A program made the position numbers and the translations under genes. Below the pieces are notes generated by a model that was not told where the DNA came from, did not search any database, and saw only the letters and a list, made by a program, of their open reading frames with translations. A stretch of 26,788 nt of DNA from JAXDLK01 sp034666665 (GTDB lineage Bacteria; Desulfobacterota; Binatia; JACPRU01): assembly GCA_034666665.1 (NCBI GenBank), contig JAXDLK010000050.1, positions 1-26,788 of the forward strand. The letters are read 5' to 3'. Of the stretch, positions 7,803 through 15,092 are shown one piece after another (within the stretch, counting starts at the first letter, position 1; each line of letters begins with the position of its first letter).

Positions 7803-8021
7803 TCATCGACGGAAGAACGCGAGGACGAGGCTCAGCACCACGCTGAGGACGATGCAGGTAGCCAGCGGAAAGTAGAATACGCCGCCCGACCAGCGAATCG
7901 TGACGTCGCCCGGCAGCCGTCCGAGCCAATGCCACCCGCGCATTCCGGAGAGGAGCACTAAGCCACCCGCGCCCGCGAGCAGCAGGCCGACGAGAATCAG
8001 CGTTCTGCCGAGGTCGCTCAC
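7803..8021 (-). CDS. DUF2905 small membrane protein
   Basis: This is a 72-residue protein with two membrane helices (about residues 7-26 and 50-69) separated by a loop containing WLGRLPGDVTIRWSGG, the hallmark of DUF2905. Function is unknown. The family is often found beside ruvB, as here. The start is GTG at 8021, overlapping the ruvB stop as GTGA, so it is probably translationally coupled to ruvB. The stop overlaps an ATG that opens only an 8-codon frame before the kinase gene. Confidence 0.85.
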   Translation of the reverse strand: MSDLGRTLILVGLLLAGAGGLVLLSGMRGWHWLGRLPGDVTIRWSGGVFYFPLATCIVLSVVLSLVLAFFRR

Positions 8022-9052
8022 GATTCGAAGAGCCCGCCCTGAGGGCCGTTCTTCGCCGGGCGTCCAAGATGCCGCTCCGCCAGTGGGGTTGCAACCCGAC
8101 CTTGTGGGGTGCGTTTCAGGAACCCGGCCTGCAGGAGATACGGCTCGTGTACGTCCTCGAGCGTGTCACGCTCCTCGCCGATCGACGCGGCGAGCGTCTC
8201 GATTCCGACCGGGCCGCCGTCGAACTTCTCCAGGATCGTCAGAAGAACCGTCCGGTCCATGCCGTCGAGGCCCGCTTCGTCGATACCGTGCATCTCGAGG
8301 GCGCGCCGGGCGACGTCGAGGCGGATCACCGAATCCGCCCGCACCTGGGCGAAATCCCGCGTCCAGTGGAGCAGGCGGTTCGCGATCCGTGGCGTGCCGC
8401 GCGACCGGCGGGCGATCTCCCGGGCTCCCTCCGTCTCGAGCCGGGCGCCGAGCAGACGCGCCGAGCGTTCGAGGATCCTCTCGAGCTCCGCGGGCCGGTA
8501 GAAGTCGAGCCGGAATGCGTTGCCGAATCGGTTTCGGAGCGGCGCGCTCAAGAGGCCCGCGCGGGTGGTCGCACCGACGAGCGTGAAGCGGCGGAGCTTG
8601 AACTTCACCGTCCGGGCACCGAGCCCCTGACCCGTCATGAGATCGATCTCGAAGTCCTCCATCGCAGGATAGAGCACCTCTTCGATGAGGCGGTTCAGAC
8701 GGTGGAGCTCGTCGATGAAGAGCAGGTCGCCCTCCTCGAGGTTCGTCAGCACCGCCGCCAGGTCGCCCGCACGCTCGATCGCCGGGCCCGAGGTCGAGCG
8801 CAGACTGACGCCCATCTCGCGGGCGATCAGGTATGCGAGCGAGGTCTTCCCCAATCCCGGCGGGCCGTGGAGCAGGACGTGCTTCAGAACGTCGCCGCGC
8901 TCACGGGCCGCGCGGATGGCGATCTCGAGGATTTCCTTGACCCGCTCCTGCCCGACGTATTCCTCGAACGTCCGCGGCCGGAGAGCCTGGTCCTGGGTCT
9001 GGTCTCGTTCGTCGGCCTCGGGGCGAAGAGGTCCCGTTGCCCGCTCCTTCAT
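8018..9052 (-). CDS. ruvB: Holliday junction branch-migration helicase RuvB
   Basis: RuvB is the hexameric AAA+ motor that drives branch migration of Holliday junctions together with RuvA. The 344-residue product has Walker A at residues 63-70 (GPPGLGKT), Walker B around D114-E115 (LFIDELHRL), the TSGPAIERAGDLAAVLTNL region, sensor-type GATTRAGLLSAPLRNRFG, and the C-terminal winged helix (GGPVGIETLAASIGEE, EPYLLQAGFLKRTPQGR). The start ATG overlaps the ruvA stop (ATGA), and the stop overlaps the DUF2905 start. Length and motifs are normal for the family. Confidence 0.97.
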   Translation of the reverse strand: MKERATGPLRPEADERDQTQDQALRPRTFEEYVGQERVKEILEIAIRAARERGDVLKHVLLHGPPGLGKTSLAYLIAREMGVSLRSTSGPAIERAGDLAAVLTNLEEGDLLFIDELHRLNRLIEEVLYPAMEDFEIDLMTGQGLGARTVKFKLRRFTLVGATTRAGLLSAPLRNRFGNAFRLDFYRPAELERILERSARLLGARLETEGAREIARRSRGTPRIANRLLHWTRDFAQVRADSVIRLDVARRALEMHGIDEAGLDGMDRTVLLTILEKFDGGPVGIETLAASIGEERDTLEDVHEPYLLQAGFLKRTPQGRVATPLAERHLGRPAKNGPQGGLFES

Positions 9053-9633
9053 CGGCTGAGGCTCTTCAGCGCTTCGCGCACGATCTCTTCGAACGACGAT
9101 TTTCCGCTCGCGCGCGCGGCCTCCACCGCACGGTCCGCATCCGGCTTGCGGTATCCGAGGTTGACGAGCGCCGACAGCGCCTCCACCGTCGCCGGGGGCG
9201 TACCCTCGATCCGGAGCTCACGGTCGTCGATCGGGCCGACCTTCTCCCGGAGCTCGAGGACGAGCCGCTCGGCCGTCTTGCGGCCGACCCCGGAGATCGC
9301 GACGAGACGCGCCTGATCGCCCTCGGCGAGCGCGCGCCGGAGCTCGTTCGTGGGAATGCCGGAAAGAATCGTGAGCGCGAGCCGCGGGCCGATCCCGCTC
9401 ACCTCCTTCAGCAGGAGAAAGAGGTCGCGCTCGGACCGTTCGGCGAAGCCGAAGAGCTGGAACGCGTCCTCGCGGACGTGCGTGTGAACGTAGAGCTGGA
9501 GAGTCGCGCCTTCCCGCGGCAGCTCGGCATGCGTCTGCGCCGATACCTGCACGTGGTAGCCGACGCCGCCGACGTCGATCACCGCCGACTCGGCGAGCTT
9601 CTCCCGCAGGACACCGGACAGATGGGCGATCAT
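9049..9633 (-). CDS. ruvA: Holliday junction recognition protein RuvA
   Basis: RuvA binds four-way junctions as a tetramer and loads RuvB. The 194-residue product has the OB-fold N-terminal domain (IAHLSGVLREKLAE, VIDVGGVGYHVQVS, HTHVREDAFQLFGF). Two helix-hairpin-helix motifs follow (LKEVSGIGPRLALTIL and LVAISGVGRKTAERLVLEL), then a flexible linker and the C-terminal RuvB-binding three-helix domain (ALSALVNLGYRKPDADRAV). The ATG at 9633 overlaps the ruvC TGA (ATGA). An open frame extends further upstream, but its translation there is ruvC read out of frame, so this start is firm. Confidence 0.96.
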   Translation of the reverse strand: MIAHLSGVLREKLAESAVIDVGGVGYHVQVSAQTHAELPREGATLQLYVHTHVREDAFQLFGFAERSERDLFLLLKEVSGIGPRLALTILSGIPTNELRRALAEGDQARLVAISGVGRKTAERLVLELREKVGPIDDRELRIEGTPPATVEALSALVNLGYRKPDADRAVEAARASGKSSFEEIVREALKSLSR

Positions 9634-10193
9634 CGCGCGCGATCCAGAAGCGTGCGGATGCGGTGGCCGTGCACGTGGCAGAGGGCGACGGCGAGCGCAT
9701 CGGCCTCGTCGTCGCCGTCCGGCGGCTCGATCGAGAGCAGCATGGCGATGCCCCGCACCATCTGACCCTTGTCGGCACGCCCGTACCCGACGACCGCGTG
9801 CTTCACGGCGGCAGGCGAGTACTCGAAGACCGGCAACCCGGCTTCCGCCGCGGCGAGAAGGACGACCCCGCGCGACTCTCCGAGCCGGAGTGCCGACTGC
9901 ACGTTGCGGGCGACGAACGCCTGCTCCAGGCCGACGGCGGCGACGCCGTGATCGCGGATCCATCCGCCGAGCGCCGCATGCATCCGCCGCAGACGGTCCG
10001 GCAAGCTGGTGAGGCTTCCGAGCCTGAGGGCACCGCTGGCGATCCGCCGGACGTCGGTTCCGAGCGCTTCCACCACCGCCCACCCGGTGATTCGCGTTCC
10101 CGGATCCACCCCGAGCACGCGCAGCGGCCCGCCGTCCGTGGACGGGCCGGGCTCAGGCCGCGGAAAGCTTCTCGAGCTCTTCCGGATCGACAT
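9630..10193 (-). CDS. ruvC: Holliday junction resolvase RuvC
   Basis: RuvC is the endonuclease that cuts Holliday junctions. All four catalytic acids are visible: D30 (VLGVDPGT), E90 (AVGLEQAF), and D162 and D165 (DEADALA), numbered from the ATG at 10193. That ATG gives 187 residues with a 25-residue proline- and serine-rich tail before the usual RuvC start, and overlaps the end of yebC by 41 bases. A GTG at 10118, just before LGVDPG, would give a product with a normal N-terminus and no yebC overlap, and may be the true start. The stop overlaps ruvA (ATGA), so ruvC-ruvA-ruvB form one translationally coupled unit. Confidence 0.93.
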   Translation of the reverse strand: MSIRKSSRSFPRPEPGPSTDGGPLRVLGVDPGTRITGWAVVEALGTDVRRIASGALRLGSLTSLPDRLRRMHAALGGWIRDHGVAAVGLEQAFVARNVQSALRLGESRGVVLLAAAEAGLPVFEYSPAAVKHAVVGYGRADKGQMVRGIAMLLSIEPPDGDDEADALAVALCHVHGHRIRTLLDRAR

Positions 10194-10905
10194 CCAGGTT
10201 GGCGGCGACGTTCTGCACGTCGTCGTAATCGTCGAGCGCTTCGAGCAGCTTGAGTGCCGAAGATGCGGACGCGCCGCTCAGGCGGACGGTGCTCTTCGGC
10301 ACCATGGTGAGCTCGGCGCCCGTCACCTTGAGACCGGAGCCCTCGAGCGCCTCGCGAACCTGGTGCAGGCGCTCGGGCGCAGTCACCACCTCGAACGTCT
10401 CGCCCGCGTCCGCGAGATCCTCGGCACCGGCGTCGAGCGCCAGCTCCATCACGTGGTCCTCGTCCGCGTCCGACTTCTCCACCTGCACGACGCCGCGCTT
10501 GTCGAACATCCAGGCGACGCAGTTCGTCTCCCCGAGATTGCCGCCGTGCTTGGCGAAGACGTACCGGATGTCGCCGACGGTGCGATTGCGGTTATCGGTG
10601 AGCACGTGAACGATCACCGCGACGCCGCCCGGGCCGTAGCCCTCGTAATCGATCTCCTCCAGCATCTGACCGTCGAGATCACCGCTTCCCTTCTTGATCG
10701 CGCGATCGATGTTGTCCGCGGGCATGCTCGCGGCCTTGGCCGCGGCGATGGCGGTCCGGAGCCTCGGGTTTCCGCCCGCGTCACCGCCTCCCGCACGGGC
10801 AGCCACGGTGATCTCGCGGATCAGCTTGGTGAACAGCTTGCCGCGGCGCTGATCCTTGATCGCCTTCTTGTGCTTGATCGACGACCACTTCGAATGACCG
10901 GACAT
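10153..10905 (-). CDS. yebC: YebC/PmpR family protein
   Basis: The YebC family includes transcription regulators and, in recent work, factors that help ribosomes through difficult peptide sequences. The 250-residue product starts with the family signature SGHSKWSSIKHKKA and contains LFTKLIREI, MPADNIDRAIKKG, EGYGPGGVAVIVHVLTDN and the acidic C-terminus DDVQNVAANLDVD. The ATG at 10905 has GGAGG 5 bases upstream, which settles the start although an open frame runs on. It heads the yebC-ruvC-ruvA-ruvB block, a very common arrangement. Confidence 0.96.
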   Translation of the reverse strand: MSGHSKWSSIKHKKAIKDQRRGKLFTKLIREITVAARAGGGDAGGNPRLRTAIAAAKAASMPADNIDRAIKKGSGDLDGQMLEEIDYEGYGPGGVAVIVHVLTDNRNRTVGDIRYVFAKHGGNLGETNCVAWMFDKRGVVQVEKSDADEDHVMELALDAGAEDLADAGETFEVVTAPERLHQVREALEGSGLKVTGAELTMVPKSTVRLSGASASSALKLLEALDDYDDVQNVAANLDVDPEELEKLSAA

Positions 10906-10918
10906 CGAGACCTCCGGA

Positions 10919-10980
10919 GTCTGCGGGAGCGAGCGGACGGTACCACAAGGGGCCCGTCGGCGGCCACCGTGCCGGCAGAC
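10919..10980. repeat. Nested inverted repeat between ubiA-like gene and yebC
   Basis: In the 80-base gap, GTCTGC (10919-10924) pairs with GCAGAC (10975-10980), and inside it ACGGT (10937-10941) pairs with ACCGT (10966-10970). It could be a terminator for the prenyltransferase gene or a leader structure for yebC. There is no clear T-run, and the pairs are short, so it is only suggestive. Confidence 0.28.
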
Positions 10981-10985
10981 CCTGC

Positions 10986-12014
10986 TCAGAAGAGCGGCAG
11001 CAGACGATCCAGTACGAGCCCCGCGACCAGCAGCGCGCCGGCTCGCCGGGTGAGCACGAAGGCCGAGGCGACGTACCAAAGGGGCCAGATCGGGTAGCGC
11101 GGCGGCGGCGACTCGGGCCGCGGGCGCGAGTACACGCGGAGCACCTTGCGGCAGAGCGGCAGCGATCCCAGCACCAGGAGCGACCACGGTCCGAGCACGC
11201 GAGCCACGACCAACGCGATCACCACGCCGTAGAAGGCGATCATCAGCCAGCGGTTCCACCGCCGGGCGGCTTCGTCGCCGAGAATCACCGGCAGCGTACG
11301 GATGCCTTTCTCGGCATCGTGCGGAAGCTTGTCGATGTGCTTGCCGATCAGCACCGTCGTCACCAGCATCGCGTAGGGAACGGACGCCAGCCACACCCGC
11401 GGCGCGATGTCGCCGGTGGTCACGAAGTACGTGCCGCCGATCATCAGCGGACCCCAGACCAGGAACACCGAGGGCTCGCCGAGACCGCGATGCTTCAGCT
11501 TGAGAGGAGGCGCGACGTAGAAGATGCTGAGGAAGAGTCCCGTAGCCGCGAACCAGAGGACCGGCCAGCCGCGCGCGGCGACGAGCACGGCGAGCACCAC
11601 CGCACCGACGGCGTGGAAGCCGAGGATCGCCGCCTTGAGTCCCTCCTTCGAGATCCAGCCGGAGAGCACCGGATGGGGCGCGTAGAGCGCGCGCGGGTAG
11701 GTCGACGTATCGACGCCGCCCGTGAGGTCGAAGTAGTCGTTCATCAGGTTGTTGCAGCCGTGCGCGGCGAGGAGACCGATCAGCGCGAGCGCGAAGTATC
11801 GCCAATCGGCCTCCGGCCGGCCGAGCGCCAGCACGCCGCCGATCAACCCGGAAGTGAGCGTCATCGGAAAGACCGTCGCTCGCGTCATGATCAGCCAGCG
11901 CGAAACGAAGTCCATGCGCCGCTCGTCGGACAGGTTGCCGGTGAGCAGCACCTCCCTCCAGTTGCGGGCGACGTCGCCCAGCGTCAGCGGCAGATCGTGA
12001 ACCAGCTCGGACAT
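10986..12014 (-). CDS. UbiA/MenA-family membrane prenyltransferase
   Basis: UbiA-family enzymes transfer prenyl chains to aromatic acceptors in the membrane, for quinones and related lipids. The 342-residue product has about eight hydrophobic helices. It also has two acidic motifs placed as in the family: NLMNDYFDLTGGVD at residues 89-102 (N92, D93, D96) and GKHIDKLPHDAEKGIRTLP at 224-242 (D228, D233). The first is close to that of MenA-type 1,4-dihydroxy-2-naphthoate prenyltransferases, but no other quinone gene is nearby, so the acceptor cannot be named. The ATG at 12014 follows GGAGGAGA by 6 bases, a strong ribosome binding site. It is transcribed divergently from the secreted-protein gene at 12114. 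Confidence 0.85.
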   Translation of the reverse strand: MSELVHDLPLTLGDVARNWREVLLTGNLSDERRMDFVSRWLIMTRATVFPMTLTSGLIGGVLALGRPEADWRYFALALIGLLAAHGCNNLMNDYFDLTGGVDTSTYPRALYAPHPVLSGWISKEGLKAAILGFHAVGAVVLAVLVAARGWPVLWFAATGLFLSIFYVAPPLKLKHRGLGEPSVFLVWGPLMIGGTYFVTTGDIAPRVWLASVPYAMLVTTVLIGKHIDKLPHDAEKGIRTLPVILGDEAARRWNRWLMIAFYGVVIALVVARVLGPWSLLVLGSLPLCRKVLRVYSRPRPESPPPRYPIWPLWYVASAFVLTRRAGALLVAGLVLDRLLPLF

Positions 12015-12062
12015 CGAACTCTCCTCCGGGACTCGCCGGGGCGGATCGGCGGCGGCCGGCGA

Positions 12063-12092
12063 TTGTGGCGGCCGCGGGTTTTCATCTACTAT
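12063..12092 (+). promoter_or_regulatory. Putative sigma-70-type promoter for the secreted-protein gene
   Basis: TTGTGG (12063-12068) and TACTAT (12087-12092) are separated by 18 bases; the -10 matches the consensus at 5 of 6 positions and lies in an AT-rich patch of an otherwise GC-rich divergent gap. Transcription would start near 12099, leaving a short leader before the ATG at 12114. Confidence 0.4.
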
Positions 12093-12113
12093 CGCAATCG
12101 CTACCGGAAGACG

Positions 12114-12659
12114 ATGCGGCGCGCGCGGCTCCTGATGATGGTTCTCGTAGGGACGGTCCTTCCGGCACCCGTCCGGTCGGAGCCGACGTACGCCGTCGCC
12201 ACCACCTGGCGGCTCGCCCGGACGACCGCGAAATCGACGGCGCTCGTGGAGGATGCTCCGGGTCACGAGGTCGGTCTTCTGAACATCGTGCTCGAGCGCT
12301 CGGAAGCTCTCGTCATCGCGGGACAGCAGATGACCGGAGCGCGGTGCTCGGAGGTCGTCGATCTCCTCGGCGTCTCCGGCTTCACCAGCGCGTACTGCAC
12401 GCTCCGGTTCGGGAACGGCGACGCGGTATTTCATCACTACCGGGGCGAGTATCACGGAGTCGCGTCGGGAACCGGCGGGCAGCAGGTATCCGGTCAGGGA
12501 ACGTGGCAATGCGTCGGCGGGACAGGCGCGTTCCGCGGCATGACCGGCGAGGGCCGCTGGGAATCGAGCGGCGAAGTCACGGCGGATGGTCTCCGTCAGA
12601 ACTGGTCGCGGACCGAGCGCGGAAACTATCGCCAGCCAGTCACGCCGCCGGCCAAGTAG
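12114..12659 (+). CDS. Secreted protein of unknown function
   Basis: This is a 181-residue protein with a signal peptide: an Arg-rich start, the hydrophobic stretch LLMMVLVGTVLPAP, and probable cleavage after VRS at about residue 22. The mature part is glycine-rich and beta-like, with repeated short strands (GEYHGVASGTGGQQVSGQGT, GTGAFRGMTGEGRWESSGEV), and has three cysteines (in ARCSEV, AYCTL, WQCVGG). The pattern recalls small lipocalin- or allene-oxide-cyclase-like barrels, where a G-T-G-x-F-x-G turn is common, but I do not assign it to a family. The ATG at 12114 has a weak GGAAG upstream. It is first in a plus-strand run after the divergent ubiA-like gene. Confidence 0.72.
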   Translation: MRRARLLMMVLVGTVLPAPVRSEPTYAVATTWRLARTTAKSTALVEDAPGHEVGLLNIVLERSEALVIAGQQMTGARCSEVVDLLGVSGFTSAYCTLRFGNGDAVFHHYRGEYHGVASGTGGQQVSGQGTWQCVGGTGAFRGMTGEGRWESSGEVTADGLRQNWSRTERGNYRQPVTPPAK

Positions 12660-12679
12660 GGGTCCGAGGTAGAAACCAC

Positions 12680-12711
12680 CACCGCGGTGCACGGTCGTGG
12701 TCGACCACGAC
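12680..12711. repeat. Two perfect palindromes upstream of a small membrane-protein gene
   Basis: CACCGCGGTG (12680-12689) is a 10-base perfect palindrome. GTCGTGGTCGACCACGAC (12694-12711) is an 18-base perfect palindrome four bases later. Both lie in the 77-base gap between the secreted-protein gene and the small gene at 12737. They could be operator sites or the stem of a terminator; no T-run follows. Confidence 0.5.
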
Positions 12712-12736
12712 AGAGGTCAAACGTAGAGGTCGAACG
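12712..12736 (+). repeat. Tandem duplication carrying two ribosome binding sites
   Basis: AGAGGTCAAACG (12712-12723) is followed at once by TAGAGGTCGAACG (12724-12736), a near-perfect direct repeat with a period of about 13 bases. The second copy abuts the ATG at 12737, and its AGAGGT is spaced correctly as a ribosome binding site, so the Shine-Dalgarno region appears duplicated. Confidence 0.55.
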
Positions 12737-12907
12737 ATGCGCGAGTTCCTCTGGGGCCTGATCTTCGGAATCGCAGGGATGTACTATTACACCTATTACG
12801 GCCACCAGCTCGTCTACGCGAAGCAGCTGATCGACCGCTGGTCCTCGAATGCCGTCGAGGACACCCGCATGTACGACGACCGCGCGCACCCGACTCGGCG
12901 GCGCTGA
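12737..12907 (+). CDS. Small membrane protein, 56 residues, function unknown
   Basis: The product starts REFLWGLIFGIAGMYYYTYY, a single membrane helix at about residues 3-22 with a cluster of tyrosines, followed by an amphipathic stretch (HQLVYAKQLIDRW) and a charged tail ending in Arg. The ATG is preceded by AGAGGT at good spacing. I do not recognise a family. Similar short proteins, with one N-terminal helix and a conserved charged tail, are widespread as unnamed reading frames in GC-rich deltaproteobacteria; whether this one is conserved cannot be judged from one sequence. A real gene is supported by the ribosome binding site, the clean membrane helix and placement between two plus-strand genes. 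Confidence 0.6.
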   Translation: MREFLWGLIFGIAGMYYYTYYGHQLVYAKQLIDRWSSNAVEDTRMYDDRAHPTRRR

Positions 12908-12950
12908 ACCGCTCCGTCTCGCGGCCGGCGAACGAGCGCTCCCCTCCTTC

Positions 12951-13409
12951 ATGGATCGCCGACAGCAGATTCGCATGACCGACGAGGAGGCCGACGCCTT
13001 TCTCGAGGAGACGCGCACGCTGGCGCTCTGCAGCATCGATCATCGGGGCTATCCCCATGCCGTCGGGATGTGGTTCTGCCGTATCGACGGGCTCGTCCAC
13101 ATGACCACGTTCCGCAAGGCGCAAAAGGTCGTGAACCTCCGGCGCGACCCGAAATCGGCGCTGCTCGCCGAGTCCGGCGACCGCTACGGTGAGCTCCGCG
13201 GCCTTCTTCTCCGCGGTCGGACCGAGGTGGTCGACGACCTCGAGCTCTGCCTCGACGTGCTGCAGCGGATTCACCAGCGCATGGAAGGCGGCGAACGGCC
13301 GGGCCTCGACGATGCACTCCGCTCGCAGGCATCGAAGCGTGTCGTTCTCCGCTTCCGTCCGGAACGCGCGTCGAGCTGGGACCATCGAAAGCTCGGAGGC
13401 GGTCGCTGA
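12951..13409 (+). CDS. Pyridoxamine 5'-phosphate oxidase-fold (PPOX) family protein
   Basis: This 152-residue protein has the split-barrel flavin/F420-binding fold of the PPOX superfamily: TDEEADAFLEETRTLALCSI, then HRGYPHAVGMWFCRIDGLVHMTTFRKAQKV and NLRRDPKSALLAESGDRYGELRGLLLRG. Members bind FMN, F420 or heme and carry out varied redox reactions, so no substrate can be given. The ATG at 12951 is followed eight codons later by another ATG (12975) that sits where many family members start; either is possible. It lies 30 bases upstream of murJ with no obvious functional link. Confidence 0.82.
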   Translation: MDRRQQIRMTDEEADAFLEETRTLALCSIDHRGYPHAVGMWFCRIDGLVHMTTFRKAQKVVNLRRDPKSALLAESGDRYGELRGLLLRGRTEVVDDLELCLDVLQRIHQRMEGGERPGLDDALRSQASKRVVLRFRPERASSWDHRKLGGGR

Positions 13410-13439
13410 GACGCTCGTCGCGCCCGCGGGGGCGCGGCC

Positions 13440-15092
13440 ATGGCTGAGCCCCGCCTGCGGCGATCGGCCGGGATCGTCGGCGTCGCGGTGCTCGGCAGCC
13501 GCATCGCCGGTCTCGCCCGCGAGATCGTCTTCGCGACGCTCTTCGGCGCCGGACGCGAGCTCGACGCATTCATCGCCGCGTTCCGCATCCCGAATCTCTT
13601 CCGCGATCTCTTCGCGGAGGGAGCGCTCTCCGCCGCGTTCGTGCCGACGTTCGCCCGCACGCTCGATCGCGACGGGCAAGAAGCGGCGTGGCGGCTCGCG
13701 AATCGCGTGCTGAACGGGCTCCTCCTGGTCGTCGGCACGATCACCCTGCTCGGCGTAGTCTTCGCACCCTTCCTGGTCGACCTCATCGCCCCCGGCTTTC
13801 GCAGCGACCCGGGGAAGGCGGAGCTCACGATCTTGCTCGCGCGCATCCTCTTTCCGTTCCTGCTGTTCATCGCGCTCGCAGCGGTGGCCATGGGGGTGCT
13901 GAACACGTTCGGAGTGTTCGGAATTCCCGCCTCGGCATCCACGTTCTTCAACCTGGGATCGATCGGCGTCGGCCTCGCCTGCGCAACGGCCCTGGCGCCC
14001 GATTACGTGTGGGCCGTCGGTTCCCGTCTCTTCGGGCATGCGACCGCGATCCCCACGGACCGCGCGGGTCCGGCGCTCGTCGGCATGGCGATCGGCACCC
14101 TCGCGGGCGGCGCACTCCAGTGCCTGGTCCAGCTGCCAGCGCTCGTGCGTGCCGGGTTTCGGTACCGCCTGGTGGCCGGCTTCCGCGATCCGGCCGTCGC
14201 CGAGATCCTCGGATTGATGGCGCCCGCCACGATCGGCGTCGCGGCCGTGCAGGTGAACGTGGTGGTGAACACCTACTTCGCCTCGACGCTCGGAAACGGT
14301 CCGGTCTCCTGGCTCAGCGTGGCGTTTCGTCTGATGTACCTGCCGATCGGCATGTTCGGCGTCGCGCTCGGCACCGTCGCGCTGCCCTCGGTCGTACGCG
14401 CCGCGTCTCGCGGCGACATGGAGCAGTTCCGCCGTCACGTCGGCGAGGCGCTCCGGCTGGTGATCCTCCTCTGCGTCCCCGCCGCCGTGGGGCTCGCGGT
14501 CGCGAGCCGTCCGGTGATCGCGTTCATCTACGAGCACGGTCGCTTCGGCCCCGAGGACACGCGCGCCGCGGCGCTCGCGCTCTCCGCGTACGCGATCGGC
14601 CTCACTGGCTATGCGGCGATCAAGATCCTCGGACCGGCCTTCTACGCGCTCAAGGACGCGGGCACGCCGATGCGCGTGAGCCTTTCCTCGGTGTTCACGA
14701 ACCTGGTGCTCAACTGGTCGGCCCTGAACCTGCTCGGGCTCGGCCACGGGGGGCTCGCGCTGTCGACGTCGCTCGTCGCGCTGTCGAACTCGGCCGTCCT
14801 CTACCGCCGTCTGGTCCGGCGCATGGGATCGCTGGACTCGGACCTCTTCCGGCACACGACCCGCACCCTGCTCGCCTCCGCGCTCATGGGCGGAGTCTCC
14901 TGGGCGTGGCTCGCCTGGCTGGGACGGAGCCCGCATACCACGGCGGCGGAGCTCTTGCGGGTCGTCACCGTGATCCCGCTCGGCGGTGGAACGTTCTACG
15001 CCGCCGGGCGTGCTCTCGGGATCGCGGAGCTCGCCGACCTACCGTCGCCCCGTCGGTGGCGGGCTACTCTTCTCGAACGACGGTCACCTTGA
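13440..15092 (+). CDS. murJ: Lipid II flippase MurJ
   Basis: MurJ flips lipid II across the inner membrane for peptidoglycan synthesis. The 550-residue product has the family opening GIVGVAVLGSRIAGLAREIV, then FGAGRELDAFIAAFRIPNLF and RDLFAEGALSAAFVPTF, and about 14 hydrophobic helices. Later family features include LMYLPIGMFGVALGTVALP, AFIYEHGRFGPEDT and ILGPAFYALKDAGTPMRVS. The length is within the MurJ range. Its 3' end overlaps the convergent rplI gene by 29 bases (15064-15092), so the last ten codons of each are shared on opposite strands. Confidence 0.96.
   Translation: MAEPRLRRSAGIVGVAVLGSRIAGLAREIVFATLFGAGRELDAFIAAFRIPNLFRDLFAEGALSAAFVPTFARTLDRDGQEAAWRLANRVLNGLLLVVGTITLLGVVFAPFLVDLIAPGFRSDPGKAELTILLARILFPFLLFIALAAVAMGVLNTFGVFGIPASASTFFNLGSIGVGLACATALAPDYVWAVGSRLFGHATAIPTDRAGPALVGMAIGTLAGGALQCLVQLPALVRAGFRYRLVAGFRDPAVAEILGLMAPATIGVAAVQVNVVVNTYFASTLGNGPVSWLSVAFRLMYLPIGMFGVALGTVALPSVVRAASRGDMEQFRRHVGEALRLVILLCVPAAVGLAVASRPVIAFIYEHGRFGPEDTRAAALALSAYAIGLTGYAAIKILGPAFYALKDAGTPMRVSLSSVFTNLVLNWSALNLLGLGHGGLALSTSLVALSNSAVLYRRLVRRMGSLDSDLFRHTTRTLLASALMGGVSWAWLAWLGRSPHTTAAELLRVVTVIPLGGGTFYAAGRALGIAELADLPSPRRWRATLLERRSP

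Noticed and set aside
5255..7846. A very long plus-strand open frame (about 860 codons) opposite the kinase gene
   Set aside because: Its translation is Arg/Asp/Glu/His-rich low-complexity sequence with no domain, and it mirrors the reading of the kinase and receiver on the other strand. Long antisense frames are expected in GC-rich coding DNA.
12717..14936. A 739-codon minus-strand open frame opposite murJ and the PPOX gene
   Set aside because: Highly charged, repetitive composition and no motif; the plus strand carries clear murJ.
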